Source of the DNA: JADJWR01 sp963847675
GTDB taxonomy: Bacteria; Pseudomonadota; Gammaproteobacteria; Burkholderiales; Burkholderiaceae_F
Assembly (NCBI GenBank): GCA_963847675.1
Contig: CAWKAP010000004.1
Span: 62,001-126,000, forward strand
Direction of reading: 5' to 3'
Length of the DNA stretch: 64,000 nt
The notes under the pieces were generated by a model. It was not told where the DNA came from and did not search any database. It worked only from the letters and a program-made list of their open reading frames with translations. Positions 45,570 to 54,374 of this stretch are shown here, piece by piece. How positions within the stretch are numbered: the first letter of the stretch is position 1; the number at the start of each line of letters is the position of its first letter. The position numbers and the translations under genes are program-made.

Positions 45570-46469
45570 TCACCCGAAGTGCTCTCCGCCGGCGAGCGCC
45601 AGGTCCAGTGCGACGTCCCATTCGGGCAGGGCCACGCCCCAGCGTTGCGCCAGCCGATCGCAGCAGAGCACGGAGTTCGACGGCCGCACGGCCGGTGTCG
45701 GGTATTCGGACCCGGGAATCGCGGTGAGCGACTTGAGGCGTCGCGCCGGGTCCTCGACCCGCGCCAGCATCTGCTGGGCGAAGCCATGCCAGGACGTCCT
45801 GCCGCCTGCGGTCATGTGAAAGACGCCGCCCCGTTCGGCCAGTGAAGCGGCGATCGACGGCCGATCGCGCCCGGCCCGGGCGACGATCGCCGCAATGCCT
45901 TCGGCGAGCGAGCGCGCCCAGGTGGGCGCTCCCCACTGGTCATTGACGACGCGCAGTTCCTCCCTTTCCCGCGCCAGTCGCAGGATCGTGCGCAGGAAGT
46001 TGTGGCCGCGCGTCGCGTACACCCAGCTCGTACGCAGGACGATCACCGGCGCGCCGGACGACATCACCGCATGTTCGCCATCCAGCTTGGTTTGCCCGTA
46101 GACCGACAGCGGGTGAGTGGCGTCTTCTTCGACATAAGCGCCCGCCTTGGCGCCGTCGAAGACGTAGTCCGTCGACAGGTGGATCAGTGACGCGCCCGCG
46201 CGCCGCGCTTCTTCGGCCAGAATGGCCGGCGCTTCGGCATTCACTGCGCGCGCGAGGGCAGGCTGCGATTCGGCGCGATCGACCGCCGTGTACGCGGCGG
46301 CATTGACGATCACGTCGGGCGAGACCTCGCGGACCATCTCGCGCACGGCGGCCGCCTGCGCCAGGTCGCACTGTTCGCGCCCGAACGCGACGACGTCGCC
46401 CAAGGTCTGCAGGCTGCGCTGGCACTCCCAGCCGACCTGGCCCTCGCGTCCCGTGATCAGTATCCGCAT
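45570..46469 (-). CDS. rfbD: dTDP-4-dehydrorhamnose reductase
   Basis: This enzyme catalyses the last step of dTDP-L-rhamnose synthesis. The 299-residue SDR protein has ILITGREGQVGWE, VNAAAYTAVDRAE, the catalytic LSTDYVFDG and YGQTKLDGE (Tyr/Lys pair), and RTSWVYATRGHNFL. The start at 46469 was chosen as the methionine of MRILITG. It is transcribed away from the large transferase, separated from rfbBAC by about 4.3 kb. Confidence 0.94.
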   Translation of the reverse strand: MRILITGREGQVGWECQRSLQTLGDVVAFGREQCDLAQAAAVREMVREVSPDVIVNAAAYTAVDRAESQPALARAVNAEAPAILAEEARRAGASLIHLSTDYVFDGAKAGAYVEEDATHPLSVYGQTKLDGEHAVMSSGAPVIVLRTSWVYATRGHNFLRTILRLAREREELRVVNDQWGAPTWARSLAEGIAAIVARAGRDRPSIAASLAERGGVFHMTAGGRTSWHGFAQQMLARVEDPARRLKSLTAIPGSEYPTPAVRPSNSVLCCDRLAQRWGVALPEWDVALDLALAGGEHFG

Positions 46470-46840
46470 CCGTATCGTTCCATCGAGTTCCGACGGCCGT
46501 CCTCGCCGGTTCGGAGTCCAGTGTTCGCCTGCGCCTTCGTGAGGGCGCCCAAAGCGGCATCCGCCCACCGGCGCCGCGATACTAACCGTGCCGCGGACCC
46601 GAAGGCGATCAGCGCGGAGCCGCGACGTAGAATCGCGGCGCTGCAGCCGGATCCACACCTTCGCGAGTCGTCGTCGATTGCCTTTGTCCCATCGCGAGCG
46701 CGCCCCCGCAACGGCCGCTGGGTTCCGCTTCCGCACGGCCGACGGCGGCGTTGCGGCAAGGCGAACGGCCCCGTCCCGACGCTGGCAGTCCGGTCGGGCG
46801 ACCTGCGCTGTCCGGGGTTGATGCCGTGAGCGCCGGATCC
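46470..46840. other. Divergent intergenic region, rfbD / large glycosyltransferase
   Basis: These 371 bases lie between divergent genes and must contain promoters for both sides. I see no gene, no clear -35/-10 pair and no named operator. In-frame extensions of the downstream gene into this region (to 46751) look unlike any protein family. Confidence 0.4.
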
Positions 46841-49800
46841 ATGAATACCTTCGACGCCGAGGCGCCTGCCCTCTACGACCGCGAAATCGACGCCTCGCGG
46901 CGCACCTCGCTGTCGGTGCTGCTGGACCTGATCCGGCCGGGCAGCGACGTGCTCGACGTCGGCATCGGGGGCGGGGCGCTCGGTCAGTTCCTCGGCACGG
47001 CCCGCGGCTGCCGCGTCGACGGCGCCACCATCAGTCCGGTGGAGGCCGAACGCGCGGCGCCTCACTACCGGCGCATCGAAGTCGCCGACCTCAACGTGAC
47101 CGGTCTCGATGCGCTGTTCACGGGCCAGCGCTACGACGCGATCATCTGCGCCGACGTCCTGGAGCACCTGCCACGGCCGACCGCGGTGCTCGATGCCTGC
47201 CGCAGGCTGCTGGCCGACGAGGGCCGGCTGCTGCTGTCGATTCCCAACGTGGCCTACAGCGGCCTGATCGCGGAACTGCTGGAAGGCGAGTTTCGCTATC
47301 GCAGCGAAGGGCTGCTGGACCGGACCCACGTCCGCTTCTTCACTCGCCGCTCGCTGCTGCGCCTGCTGGGCGAGCAGGGCTGGCAGGTCGACGCTGTCAA
47401 GCCCGTCTATCTCGACCTGCGCGACTCGGAGTTCCGTCCGCATTTCGACCTGCTGCCACCCGCGGTGCGCCGGTACTTGCTGGCGCGGCCCGACGGCATG
47501 ACCTACCAGTTCATCGTGCAGGCCCGACCGGCCGACACGGCGGCGGCGACCCGGGACGCCGCCGCCGGCTTGCCGGAGCTGGACCAGGTCGCGTCGTACT
47601 CGTTGCAGCTTTATCTGAAGGAGGCTGACGGCTACGCCGAGGATCGCAAGCTCGTCGCCGCGGCGCGGATCGGCGAGCAGCGCCAGCGCGTTCGCTTCGA
47701 ACTGCCGGCCGACCTGCCATCGCTGACCGGCCTGCGCTTCGACCCCGCCGACCGGCCGGGCTTCATGCACCTGTTCGCGATGCGCCTGCTCGACGCGAAC
47801 TCGAGCCCCGCGTGGACGTGGGATGGCACGATCGAATCGTTGAAGTCCGGCGACACCCATGACGTCGTGTTCCACGCGCCGTGGTCGGCCGAGCGCGGCG
47901 TCGTCCTGCTGTTCACCGGCGAAGACCCTTACTTCGAGTTGCCGGTCGATGCGACGCATCTGACCGCGTGCGGCGCGCCAGCGACGCTGGAGGTCGAGGT
48001 CTCGTGGCCGATGTCGGCCGAATACCTGCTGTTCGTCGATGAGCTGCGCAAGCGCGGTCCGCGCGAAGAGGCGCTGGCGCATGAACTCGCGCAGGCGCGC
48101 GAAGAGCGGTGGCAGACGGCAGAGGCGGCGCTGCGCCTCGAAACCGACGTCGCGACCGCCCATGCCGAGGTGGAACGGCAGCGGGCGCAACTGGCGGAGG
48201 CAGAAGCGCGCATCGCCGAAGCGATGGCCGCGGCTGAAGCACTCGAGCAGGAGAAGGCGGACGCGATCGGGGCGCGCAAGGCGCGTGAGGCCGACCTGCG
48301 GCGCGCAGGACAGGAGGTCGCCTCGCTGGCGCACGCGCTCGATCGAGCCCGTGCACGCATCGACGACGCCATCGGGCAGCGTGAACTGCTGCGCCAGTGG
48401 GCGCGCGATATCGAGGGGTCGCGCTGGACCCGGCTCGGCGCGTGGCTGGCACGCCGGCTGGGCCGCGCCGGCAGTCCCCTGCTGCGCAGCGCCGCGTCGC
48501 TGCTGCCGGTGCAGCCGCCCCCGGCGCTGAACGCGCCGCGCGCGGCGGTCTCCGTGGTCGTTCCCGTGTACCGGGGCCTGGCCGATACGCAGACCTGCCT
48601 GGAGTCGGTCCTTCGCAGTGCGCCTGCGTCCAGGGCCCCGTTGCACGTCGTCATCGTCAACGATGCCAGCCCGGAGCCGGAGGTCGCGGCTTACCTGCGG
48701 GAGGCGGTCGGACGCGATGCGCGGGTCGAACTGATCGAGAACTCCGTCAATCTCGGCTTCGTCGCCAGCGCGAACCTCGGCATGCAGCGGCATGGCGACG
48801 ACGACGTCATCGTGCTGAACAGCGACACCGAGGTAGCGGGCAACTGGATCGATCGCCTGCGCGAGGCCGCCTATCGCGAGCGCAGCATCGCCACGGTCAC
48901 GCCGTTCTCGAACGCGGCCACGATCTGCAGCTACCCGAGGTTCTGCGTCGAGGGCCCGATGCCGGCCGACCTTTCGACCGCCGCGCTCGACCGCTATTTC
49001 GCCGCGGAGAACGGAGGCCGGGTGATCGACGTGCCGACCGCCGTCGGCTTCTGCATGTTCATTCGCCGCGACTGTCTCGACGAGGTGGGGCACTTCGATG
49101 TCGAACGATTCGGGCGCGGCTATGGCGAGGAGAACGACTTCTGCATGCGCGCCCGGGCCAGGGGCTGGCGCCACGTACTGGCGCTCGACACCTTCGTGCG
49201 GCACAGCGGCGGCGTGAGCTTCGGCGAAGAAAAGGAGTCCCGGGTACGGCAGGCGCAGGAGCTGCTGGCCGGCGTGCACCCGGACTACGCTCCGTCGGTC
49301 GCGCGGCACATCGCGGAGGACCCGGCGCGAACCGCGCGCCTGAAGGTCGACCTGGCGCGCATCGGGGCAGGCGGTCTGCCGTCGGTCCTGTTCGTTTCGC
49401 ATACCGGCGGCGGCGGCACCGAGCGCCATCTGCACGAGCTTGCCGACGCGCTGGCCGGGCAGGCCAATGTCTTCCTGCTGCGACCGGTCGGCGCAGGCGA
49501 AACCGCGCTCGAGTGGCTGCGCGCGGGCGAGGGCTTCCAGCTCGGCTTCCGCCTGCCGGAGGAGTACGACGCACTGCTGCAGGCCTTGCGCGCGCTCGGC
49601 GTCGTGCACGTTCACTTTCACCATGCGCGCGGCCATTCGCCGCGGGTCATGGAACTGCCGCAGGCTCTGGGCGTCGCGCACGATTTCACCGCGCACGACT
49701 TCTTCGCGGTCTGCCCGCAGGTGACGCTGTCGGACGAGATCGGGCGCTATTGCGGAGAGCACGGGGCCGAGCAGTGCGGCAACTGCCTCAAGCGACGACC

Positions 49801-50596
49801 GGCGCCGGGCGGCGTTTCGATCGACGCCTGGCGTGCCGGTTTTCGCGGCCTGCTCGAGCAGGCACGCCACGTATTCGCGCCGAGCGAGGACGCCATGGCT
49901 CGCCTGCGCCGGTACTTCCCGTCGGTCACGCCGGAACATGCGCCGCACCTCGACCTGGATGCCGCGCCTGCGGCGCCGGACCCGCAGCCGCTCGCCGGCG
50001 CCCGGCCGCTGCGCGTCGTCGTTCTCGGTGCGCTGAGCCAGATCAAGGGCGCCGACCTGCTCGAGGCGACGGCGGCGCTGGCGGCGCAGCGTGGCAGCAG
50101 GCTCGAGTTTCACCTGCTCGGCTACGCCTACCGCGAACTGCGCACGCAGCCCGCGGCCCGGCTCACCGTTCACGGGGAGTACGCGGAGCGGGACCTGCCG
50201 GCGTTGATCGAGGCGTTGCGGCCCGACGTCGCCTGGTTCCCCGCGCTTTGGCCCGAGACCTACAGCTACACGCTCAGCGCGGCGCTGAATGCGCGCCTGC
50301 CGATCGTCGCCGCCGACCTTGGCGCCTTCCCCGAGCGGCTGGCAGGCCGACCCTGGACATGGGTCTGCCCGTGGTATTGGCTGTCGGAAGAGTGGCTGCA
50401 GTTCTTCGAACGCCTGGTGGCCGGGAACTTCGACCGGGGGAATGCGCCGCCCGTTGCGCCGGGAAGGCCGCGCGAGGCGCCGCGCTATTCCTACGCCGAT
50501 GATTACCTGCGCGGACTCCGCCCCGCCCATGCCGAGGCAACGCTTTCGGCGACGTTCCTCGAGCGGCATCGCATCGGAGCCGCCCGTGCGGGCTGA
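46841..50596 (+). CDS. Multidomain methyltransferase-GT2-GT4 glycosyltransferase
   Basis: This 1251-residue cytoplasmic protein has four parts. Residues about 1-220 are a SAM methyltransferase (VLDVGIGGG at 37-45, ICADVLEHLP). Residues about 230-400 are a beta-rich region of unknown type. About 405-530 is a coiled coil rich in Ala, Glu and Arg. About 567-840 is a GT2 domain (SVVVPVYRG, VIVNDASPE, DxD-like LNSDTEV, then YGEENDFCMRA). About 847-1251 is a GT4-like domain (FVSHTGGGGTERHL, VLGALSQIKGADLL, the donor-site LWPETYSYTLSAALNA). This last domain carries a cysteine set (VCPQ, RYCGE, CGNC) also found in the protein at 57542. The likely role is assembly and capping of a rhamnose-containing glycan. 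The start at 46841 is uncertain; a GTG at 46826 is possible. Confidence 0.85.
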   Translation: MNTFDAEAPALYDREIDASRRTSLSVLLDLIRPGSDVLDVGIGGGALGQFLGTARGCRVDGATISPVEAERAAPHYRRIEVADLNVTGLDALFTGQRYDAIICADVLEHLPRPTAVLDACRRLLADEGRLLLSIPNVAYSGLIAELLEGEFRYRSEGLLDRTHVRFFTRRSLLRLLGEQGWQVDAVKPVYLDLRDSEFRPHFDLLPPAVRRYLLARPDGMTYQFIVQARPADTAAATRDAAAGLPELDQVASYSLQLYLKEADGYAEDRKLVAAARIGEQRQRVRFELPADLPSLTGLRFDPADRPGFMHLFAMRLLDANSSPAWTWDGTIESLKSGDTHDVVFHAPWSAERGVVLLFTGEDPYFELPVDATHLTACGAPATLEVEVSWPMSAEYLLFVDELRKRGPREEALAHELAQAREERWQTAEAALRLETDVATAHAEVERQRAQLAEAEARIAEAMAAAEALEQEKADAIGARKAREADLRRAGQEVASLAHALDRARARIDDAIGQRELLRQWARDIEGSRWTRLGAWLARRLGRAGSPLLRSAASLLPVQPPPALNAPRAAVSVVVPVYRGLADTQTCLESVLRSAPASRAPLHVVIVNDASPEPEVAAYLREAVGRDARVELIENSVNLGFVASANLGMQRHGDDDVIVLNSDTEVAGNWIDRLREAAYRERSIATVTPFSNAATICSYPRFCVEGPMPADLSTAALDRYFAAENGGRVIDVPTAVGFCMFIRRDCLDEVGHFDVERFGRGYGEENDFCMRARARGWRHVLALDTFVRHSGGVSFGEEKESRVRQAQELLAGVHPDYAPSVARHIAEDPARTARLKVDLARIGAGGLPSVLFVSHTGGGGTERHLHELADALAGQANVFLLRPVGAGETALEWLRAGEGFQLGFRLPEEYDALLQALRALGVVHVHFHHARGHSPRVMELPQALGVAHDFTAHDFFAVCPQVTLSDEIGRYCGEHGAEQCGNCLKRRPAPGGVSIDAWRAGFRGLLEQARHVFAPSEDAMARLRRYFPSVTPEHAPHLDLDAAPAAPDPQPLAGARPLRVVVLGALSQIKGADLLEATAALAAQRGSRLEFHLLGYAYRELRTQPAARLTVHGEYAERDLPALIEALRPDVAWFPALWPETYSYTLSAALNARLPIVAADLGAFPERLAGRPWTWVCPWYWLSEEWLQFFERLVAGNFDRGNAPPVAPGRPREAPRYSYADDYLRGLRPAHAEATLSATFLERHRIGAARAG

Positions 50597-50797
50597 TCGC
50601 CGGCCACCTGCGGCGAACCGCGTTGTCGCGGGCGCGGGCCATGTCGCGCACCCGTCCGGAACGGAGCAGCCATGGCAGTCGGGCGTGGCATCATCCGCGC
50701 CTTCCGTGGGCTGCGCCCACCACCCACGCGGTCGGCAGACCGCAGTTTGTCAGACGGTCGGGCGGTGGTTGCGGTCCCGTCGATTTGCGAAGAGTCC

Positions 50798-51879
50798 ATG
50801 ATCTTTGTCACCGGCGGCGCTGGCTTCATCGGCGCGAATTTCGTTCACCAGTGGCTGGCTGCCGAGCGCGACGCCGTGCTCGTGCTCGACAAGCTCACCT
50901 ACGCGGGCAACCTCGACAACCTGTCTGGCCTGCGCAGCGACCCGCGCTTCGACTTCGCGCAGGTCGACATCTGCGATCGCGCCGCCGTGGCCGGGCTGCT
51001 TGCGGCGCATCGGCCCGCGCGCGGTGGTGCATTTCGCCGCGGAAAGCCACGTCGACCGCTCGATCAGCGGCCCCGGCGAGTTCATCCGCACCAACATCAA
51101 CGGCACTTTCGAACTGCTGGAGGCGGCGCGCGCGTACTGGTCGGCGCTGGACGCGGGCGACCGTGCGGCCTTCCGCTTCCTGCACGTATCGACCGACGAG
51201 GTCTACGGTTCGCTCGGCGAAGCCGACCCGGCGTTCTCGGAGACCACGCCCTACGCACCCAACAGCCCGTACGCCGCGAGCAAGGCCGCCTCCGATCACC
51301 TGGTGCGCGCCTGTCACCACACCTACGGCCTGCCGACGGTCACCACCAACTGCAGCAACAACTACGGGCCCTATCAGTTTCCCGAGAAGCTGATCCCGCT
51401 GATGATCCTCAACGCGCTCGAAGGCAAGCCGCTGCCGGTCTACGGCGACGGCGCCAACGTCCGGGACTGGCTTTATGTCGGCGACCACTGCGCCGCGATC
51501 CGGCGCGTGCTCGGCGCGGGACGCCTGGGTGAGACCTACAACATCGGCGGCAAGAGCGAGATGCGCAATCTCGACGTGGTTCACGCCATCTGCGCCGTGC
51601 TCGACGAATTGCGGCCGCGGGCGGAAGGGCCGCTACGCGGATCAGATCCGCTTCGTCACCGACCGGCCCGGGCACGATCGCCGCTACGCCATCGATCCGC
51701 GCAAGATCGAGGGCGAGCTGGGCTGGCGGCCCGCGCAGACGTTCGAGGCGGGGATTCGCCTGACCGTGCAGTGGTACCTCGACAATGCGCAGTGGACCGA
51801 GCGGGTCCGCAGCGGCGGATACCGGGACTGGATTCAGGCGAACTACGGCGAAAGGCTCGGCGAGCAGGCCAGACAATGA
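50798..51879 (+). pseudogene. rfbB: dTDP-glucose 4,6-dehydratase, two frameshifts
   Basis: This enzyme makes dTDP-4-keto-6-deoxyglucose, the second step to dTDP-rhamnose. Conserved parts are all present but spread over three frames: VTGGAGFIGANFV to about 51010; then VVHFAAESHVDRSI, STDEVYGSLGE, YAASKAASDHLV and NCSNNYGPYQFPEKLIP to about 51625; then YADQIRFVTDRPGHDRRYAID to the stop. Each break fits one inserted base (a C in CGGCCCGCGCG near 51011 and a G in GGAAGGGCC near 51628). Removing two bases gives exactly 359 residues, the usual size. An insertion error in the assembly is the likely cause, because rfbA, rfbC and rfbD are intact and would be useless without it. The stop overlaps rfbA (ATGA). 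Confidence 0.9.
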
Positions 51880-52778
51880 ACAGGAAGGGCATCATCCTCG
51901 CCGGCGGCTCCGGCACCCGGCTGTACCCGGTGACTCAGGTCATCTCGAAGCAGCTGCTGCCGATCTACGACAAGCCGATGGTCTATTACCCGCTCAGCAC
52001 GCTGATGCTGGCGGGCATCCGGGACATCCTCGTCATCTCGACGCCGTCGGACACGCCCCGCTTTCGCGAACTGCTCGGCGACGGCAGCCAGTGGGGGATC
52101 CGGCTCGACTACGCGGTGCAGCCCAGGCCCGAGGGGCTGGCGCAGGCGTTCGTCATCGGTCGCGACTTCGTCGGCAGCGAACCCGTGGCGCTGATCCTGG
52201 GCGACAACATCTTCTACGGCCACGACCTGGTCGAACAGCTGCGGCGTGCCAACGCCCGCACCGCCGGCGCCACGGTCTTCGCCTATCGCGTCAACGACCC
52301 CGAGCGCTACGGTGTCGTCGAGTTCGACGCCGATGGCCGCGCGGTGAGCATCGAGGAGAAGCCGAAGACGCCGCGATCCAACTATGCGGTCACCGGTCTT
52401 TATTTCTACGACAACGGCGTGCTCGACATCGCCGCCTCGATCAGGCCGTCGGCGCGCGGCGAACTGGAGATCACCGACGTCAACCAGCGCTATCTCGGCG
52501 CCGGCGCGCTGCAGGTGGAGATCATGGGACGCGGCATGGCCTGGCTCGACACCGGCACGCACGAATCGTTGCTGCAGGCGTCCACGTTCATCGAGACGAT
52601 CGAGCAGCGACAGGGCCTGAAGGTCGCCTGCCCCGAAGAGATTGCCTACCGCGCCGGCTGGATCAGTGCCGAGGAGGTGCACCGGATCGCCGAGCCGCTG
52701 AAGAAGAACGGCTACGGCCAGTACCTGCTGGCGATGCTGCGCGAGCCGGCGATGCCTGCGGTGGCCGAGCGGCGATGA
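51876..52778 (+). CDS. rfbA: Glucose-1-phosphate thymidylyltransferase
   Basis: This enzyme makes dTDP-glucose from dTTP and glucose-1-phosphate, the first step of the rhamnose pathway. The 300-residue protein has ILAGGSGTRLYPVT, KQLLPIYDKPMVYYPLS, LGDNIFYG and EEKPKTPRSNYAVTGLYFYD. Its start overlaps the rfbB stop, and its stop overlaps the rfbC start (ATGA in both cases). Confidence 0.97.
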   Translation: MNRKGIILAGGSGTRLYPVTQVISKQLLPIYDKPMVYYPLSTLMLAGIRDILVISTPSDTPRFRELLGDGSQWGIRLDYAVQPRPEGLAQAFVIGRDFVGSEPVALILGDNIFYGHDLVEQLRRANARTAGATVFAYRVNDPERYGVVEFDADGRAVSIEEKPKTPRSNYAVTGLYFYDNGVLDIAASIRPSARGELEITDVNQRYLGAGALQVEIMGRGMAWLDTGTHESLLQASTFIETIEQRQGLKVACPEEIAYRAGWISAEEVHRIAEPLKKNGYGQYLLAMLREPAMPAVAERR

Positions 52779-53323
52779 AGGCGACGCCGACCGCCCTGCC
52801 GGAGGTCCTGCTGCTGGAACCGCGCGTCTTCGGCGACGAGCGCGGCTTCTTCCTGGAAAGCTGGAATGCGCAGACGTTCCGCGAAGCCACCGGGCTGGAC
52901 GTGACCTTCGTGCAGGACAACCATTCGTACTCGACCCGCAACGTGCTGCGCGGCATTCACTACCAGGTCGTGCGGCCGCAGGGCAAGCTGGTGCGCGTGG
53001 TCACCGGCGCGGTGTTCGACGTGGCGGTCGACCTGCGCAGGTCGTCGCCGAGCTTCGGCCGCTGGGTCGGCGCTGAACTGTCGGCGCAGAACAAGCAGCA
53101 GATGTGGATCCCGGCCGGTTTCGGTCACGGGTTCGTGGTGCTCAGCGACGCCGCCGACTTCCTTTACAAGACCACCGATTACTGGATCGGGCAGTACGAC
53201 CGCACCGTGAGGTGGAACGACCCGCGGCTCGGTATCGACTGGCCGCTGCGGGGCGAGCAGCCCATCCTGGCCGCGAAGGATGCGCAGGCACCGCTGCTCG
53301 ACGCCGCCGAGACTTTCGCGTGA
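52775..53323 (+). CDS. rfbC: dTDP-4-dehydrorhamnose 3,5-epimerase
   Basis: This cupin-fold epimerase does the third step of dTDP-rhamnose synthesis. The 182-residue protein shows FGDERGFFLESW, FVQDNHSYSTRNVLRGIHYQ (catalytic His in GIHYQ), GKLVRVVTGAVFDVAVDLR, and GFGHGFVVLSD. It is the last of the rfbBAC set; a glycosyltransferase gene follows after 109 bases. Confidence 0.96.
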   Translation: MKATPTALPEVLLLEPRVFGDERGFFLESWNAQTFREATGLDVTFVQDNHSYSTRNVLRGIHYQVVRPQGKLVRVVTGAVFDVAVDLRRSSPSFGRWVGAELSAQNKQQMWIPAGFGHGFVVLSDAADFLYKTTDYWIGQYDRTVRWNDPRLGIDWPLRGEQPILAAKDAQAPLLDAAETFA

Positions 53324-53432
53324 TGTGCCGCAGCGTGGTGCTCCCGGCGGTCGACCGGCGTCGGCCGGAGCCGCGAATTTCCATGAAGGCCGAATGGGCC
53401 GTCCTCGGACCCGTTCGGGAATCGACCTCCCG

Positions 53433-54374
53433 ATGAGCGCGCATCCGGTCCGGATTGCCGTCGTGATCCCCTGCTACAACGAAGCCGTCGCGATCGGACG
53501 GGTCGTCAGTGGGTTTCGCGAGAGCTTGCCGCAGGCCGCGATCTACGTCTTCGACAACAACTCGAGCGATGACACCGCCGCCGAGGCGCGTCGCGCCGGC
53601 GCGATCGTCCGTCACGTCGGACTCCGCGGCAAGGGCAATGTCGTGCGCCGGATGTTCGCGGATGTCGACGCCGACGTGTATGTCATGGTGGACGGCGACG
53701 ACACCTACGATGCCTCGGCCGCACCGGGCCTGGTCGAAAAACTCCTCGGCGAGGGCCTGGATATGGTCGTCGGGCGGCGCGTGACCGAGGAGACGGCAGC
53801 GTATCGGTCCGGACACCGGACCGGCAACGCGATGCTGACCCTGGCCGCCGCGGCGGTCTTCGGCAATGCCTTCGACGACCTCCTTTCCGGCTACCGGGTC
53901 TTCTCGCGCCGCTTCGCCAAGTCGTTCCCCGCGCACTCGGCAGGCTTCGAGATCGAGACCGAACTCGCCGTGCACGCGCTCGGCATGCGGATGCCGGTGG
54001 CCGAAGTGCCGACCGTGTACCGCGCCAGGCCGGAGGGCTCGCACAGCAAGCTCAGCACGTACCGCGACGGCGCCCGCATCCTCATGACCATCGGGCGACT
54101 GGTCAAGTCGGAGCGGCCGCTTGTCTTTTTCTCGGTCGGTTTCGGCGTTTGTCTCCTGCTTGCAGTTGTGCTGGCAGCGCCGATCGTGATGGTTTTTCTG
54201 GAAACGGGACTGGTGCCGCGCCTGCCCACCGCGATCCTGTGCGCGGCGCTGGTACTGCTCGGATTCATCCTGCTCGGCTGTGGCCTGGTCCTCGATACCG
54301 TCACGCGCGGCCGATGGGAGATGAAGCGCATCGGCTATCTCGCCATCGAGGGTCCGCGGCGGCCCAAGGCATGA
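53433..54374 (+). CDS. GtrB/DPM1-like polyprenyl-phosphate glycosyltransferase
   Basis: This GT2 enzyme of 313 residues loads a sugar on undecaprenyl phosphate. It has VVIPCYNEAVAIGRVV, FDNNSSDDT, the DxD motif in VMVDGDDTYDA, and the acceptor-side LLSGYRVFSRRFAKSFP with EIETELAVHAL. Two C-terminal membrane helices (about 228-255 and 264-290) match the GtrB/ArnC-like arrangement. The next gene, starting inside its stop (ATGA at 54371), begins with a GtrA flippase domain. The pair therefore looks like a Gtr-type side-branch glycosylation system. Glucose is the usual sugar in the Gtr family; here the sugar is not known. Confidence 0.88.
   Translation: MSAHPVRIAVVIPCYNEAVAIGRVVSGFRESLPQAAIYVFDNNSSDDTAAEARRAGAIVRHVGLRGKGNVVRRMFADVDADVYVMVDGDDTYDASAAPGLVEKLLGEGLDMVVGRRVTEETAAYRSGHRTGNAMLTLAAAAVFGNAFDDLLSGYRVFSRRFAKSFPAHSAGFEIETELAVHALGMRMPVAEVPTVYRARPEGSHSKLSTYRDGARILMTIGRLVKSERPLVFFSVGFGVCLLLAVVLAAPIVMVFLETGLVPRLPTAILCAALVLLGFILLGCGLVLDTVTRGRWEMKRIGYLAIEGPRRPKA

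Noticed and set aside
46457..50569. 1370-codon minus-strand open frame
   Set aside because: It is antisense to the methyltransferase-GT2-GT4 gene and is rich in Arg, Gly and Ala without any motif.
50798..51879. Programmed ribosomal frameshifting in rfbB
   Set aside because: The two break points lack slippery heptamers, and rfbB genes elsewhere are single frames. Extra-base errors explain both sites more simply.
53433..54374. Dolichol-phosphate mannose synthase
   Set aside because: The GT2 domain is of that general type, but the two C-terminal helices and the following GtrA domain favour a Gtr-like loading enzyme.
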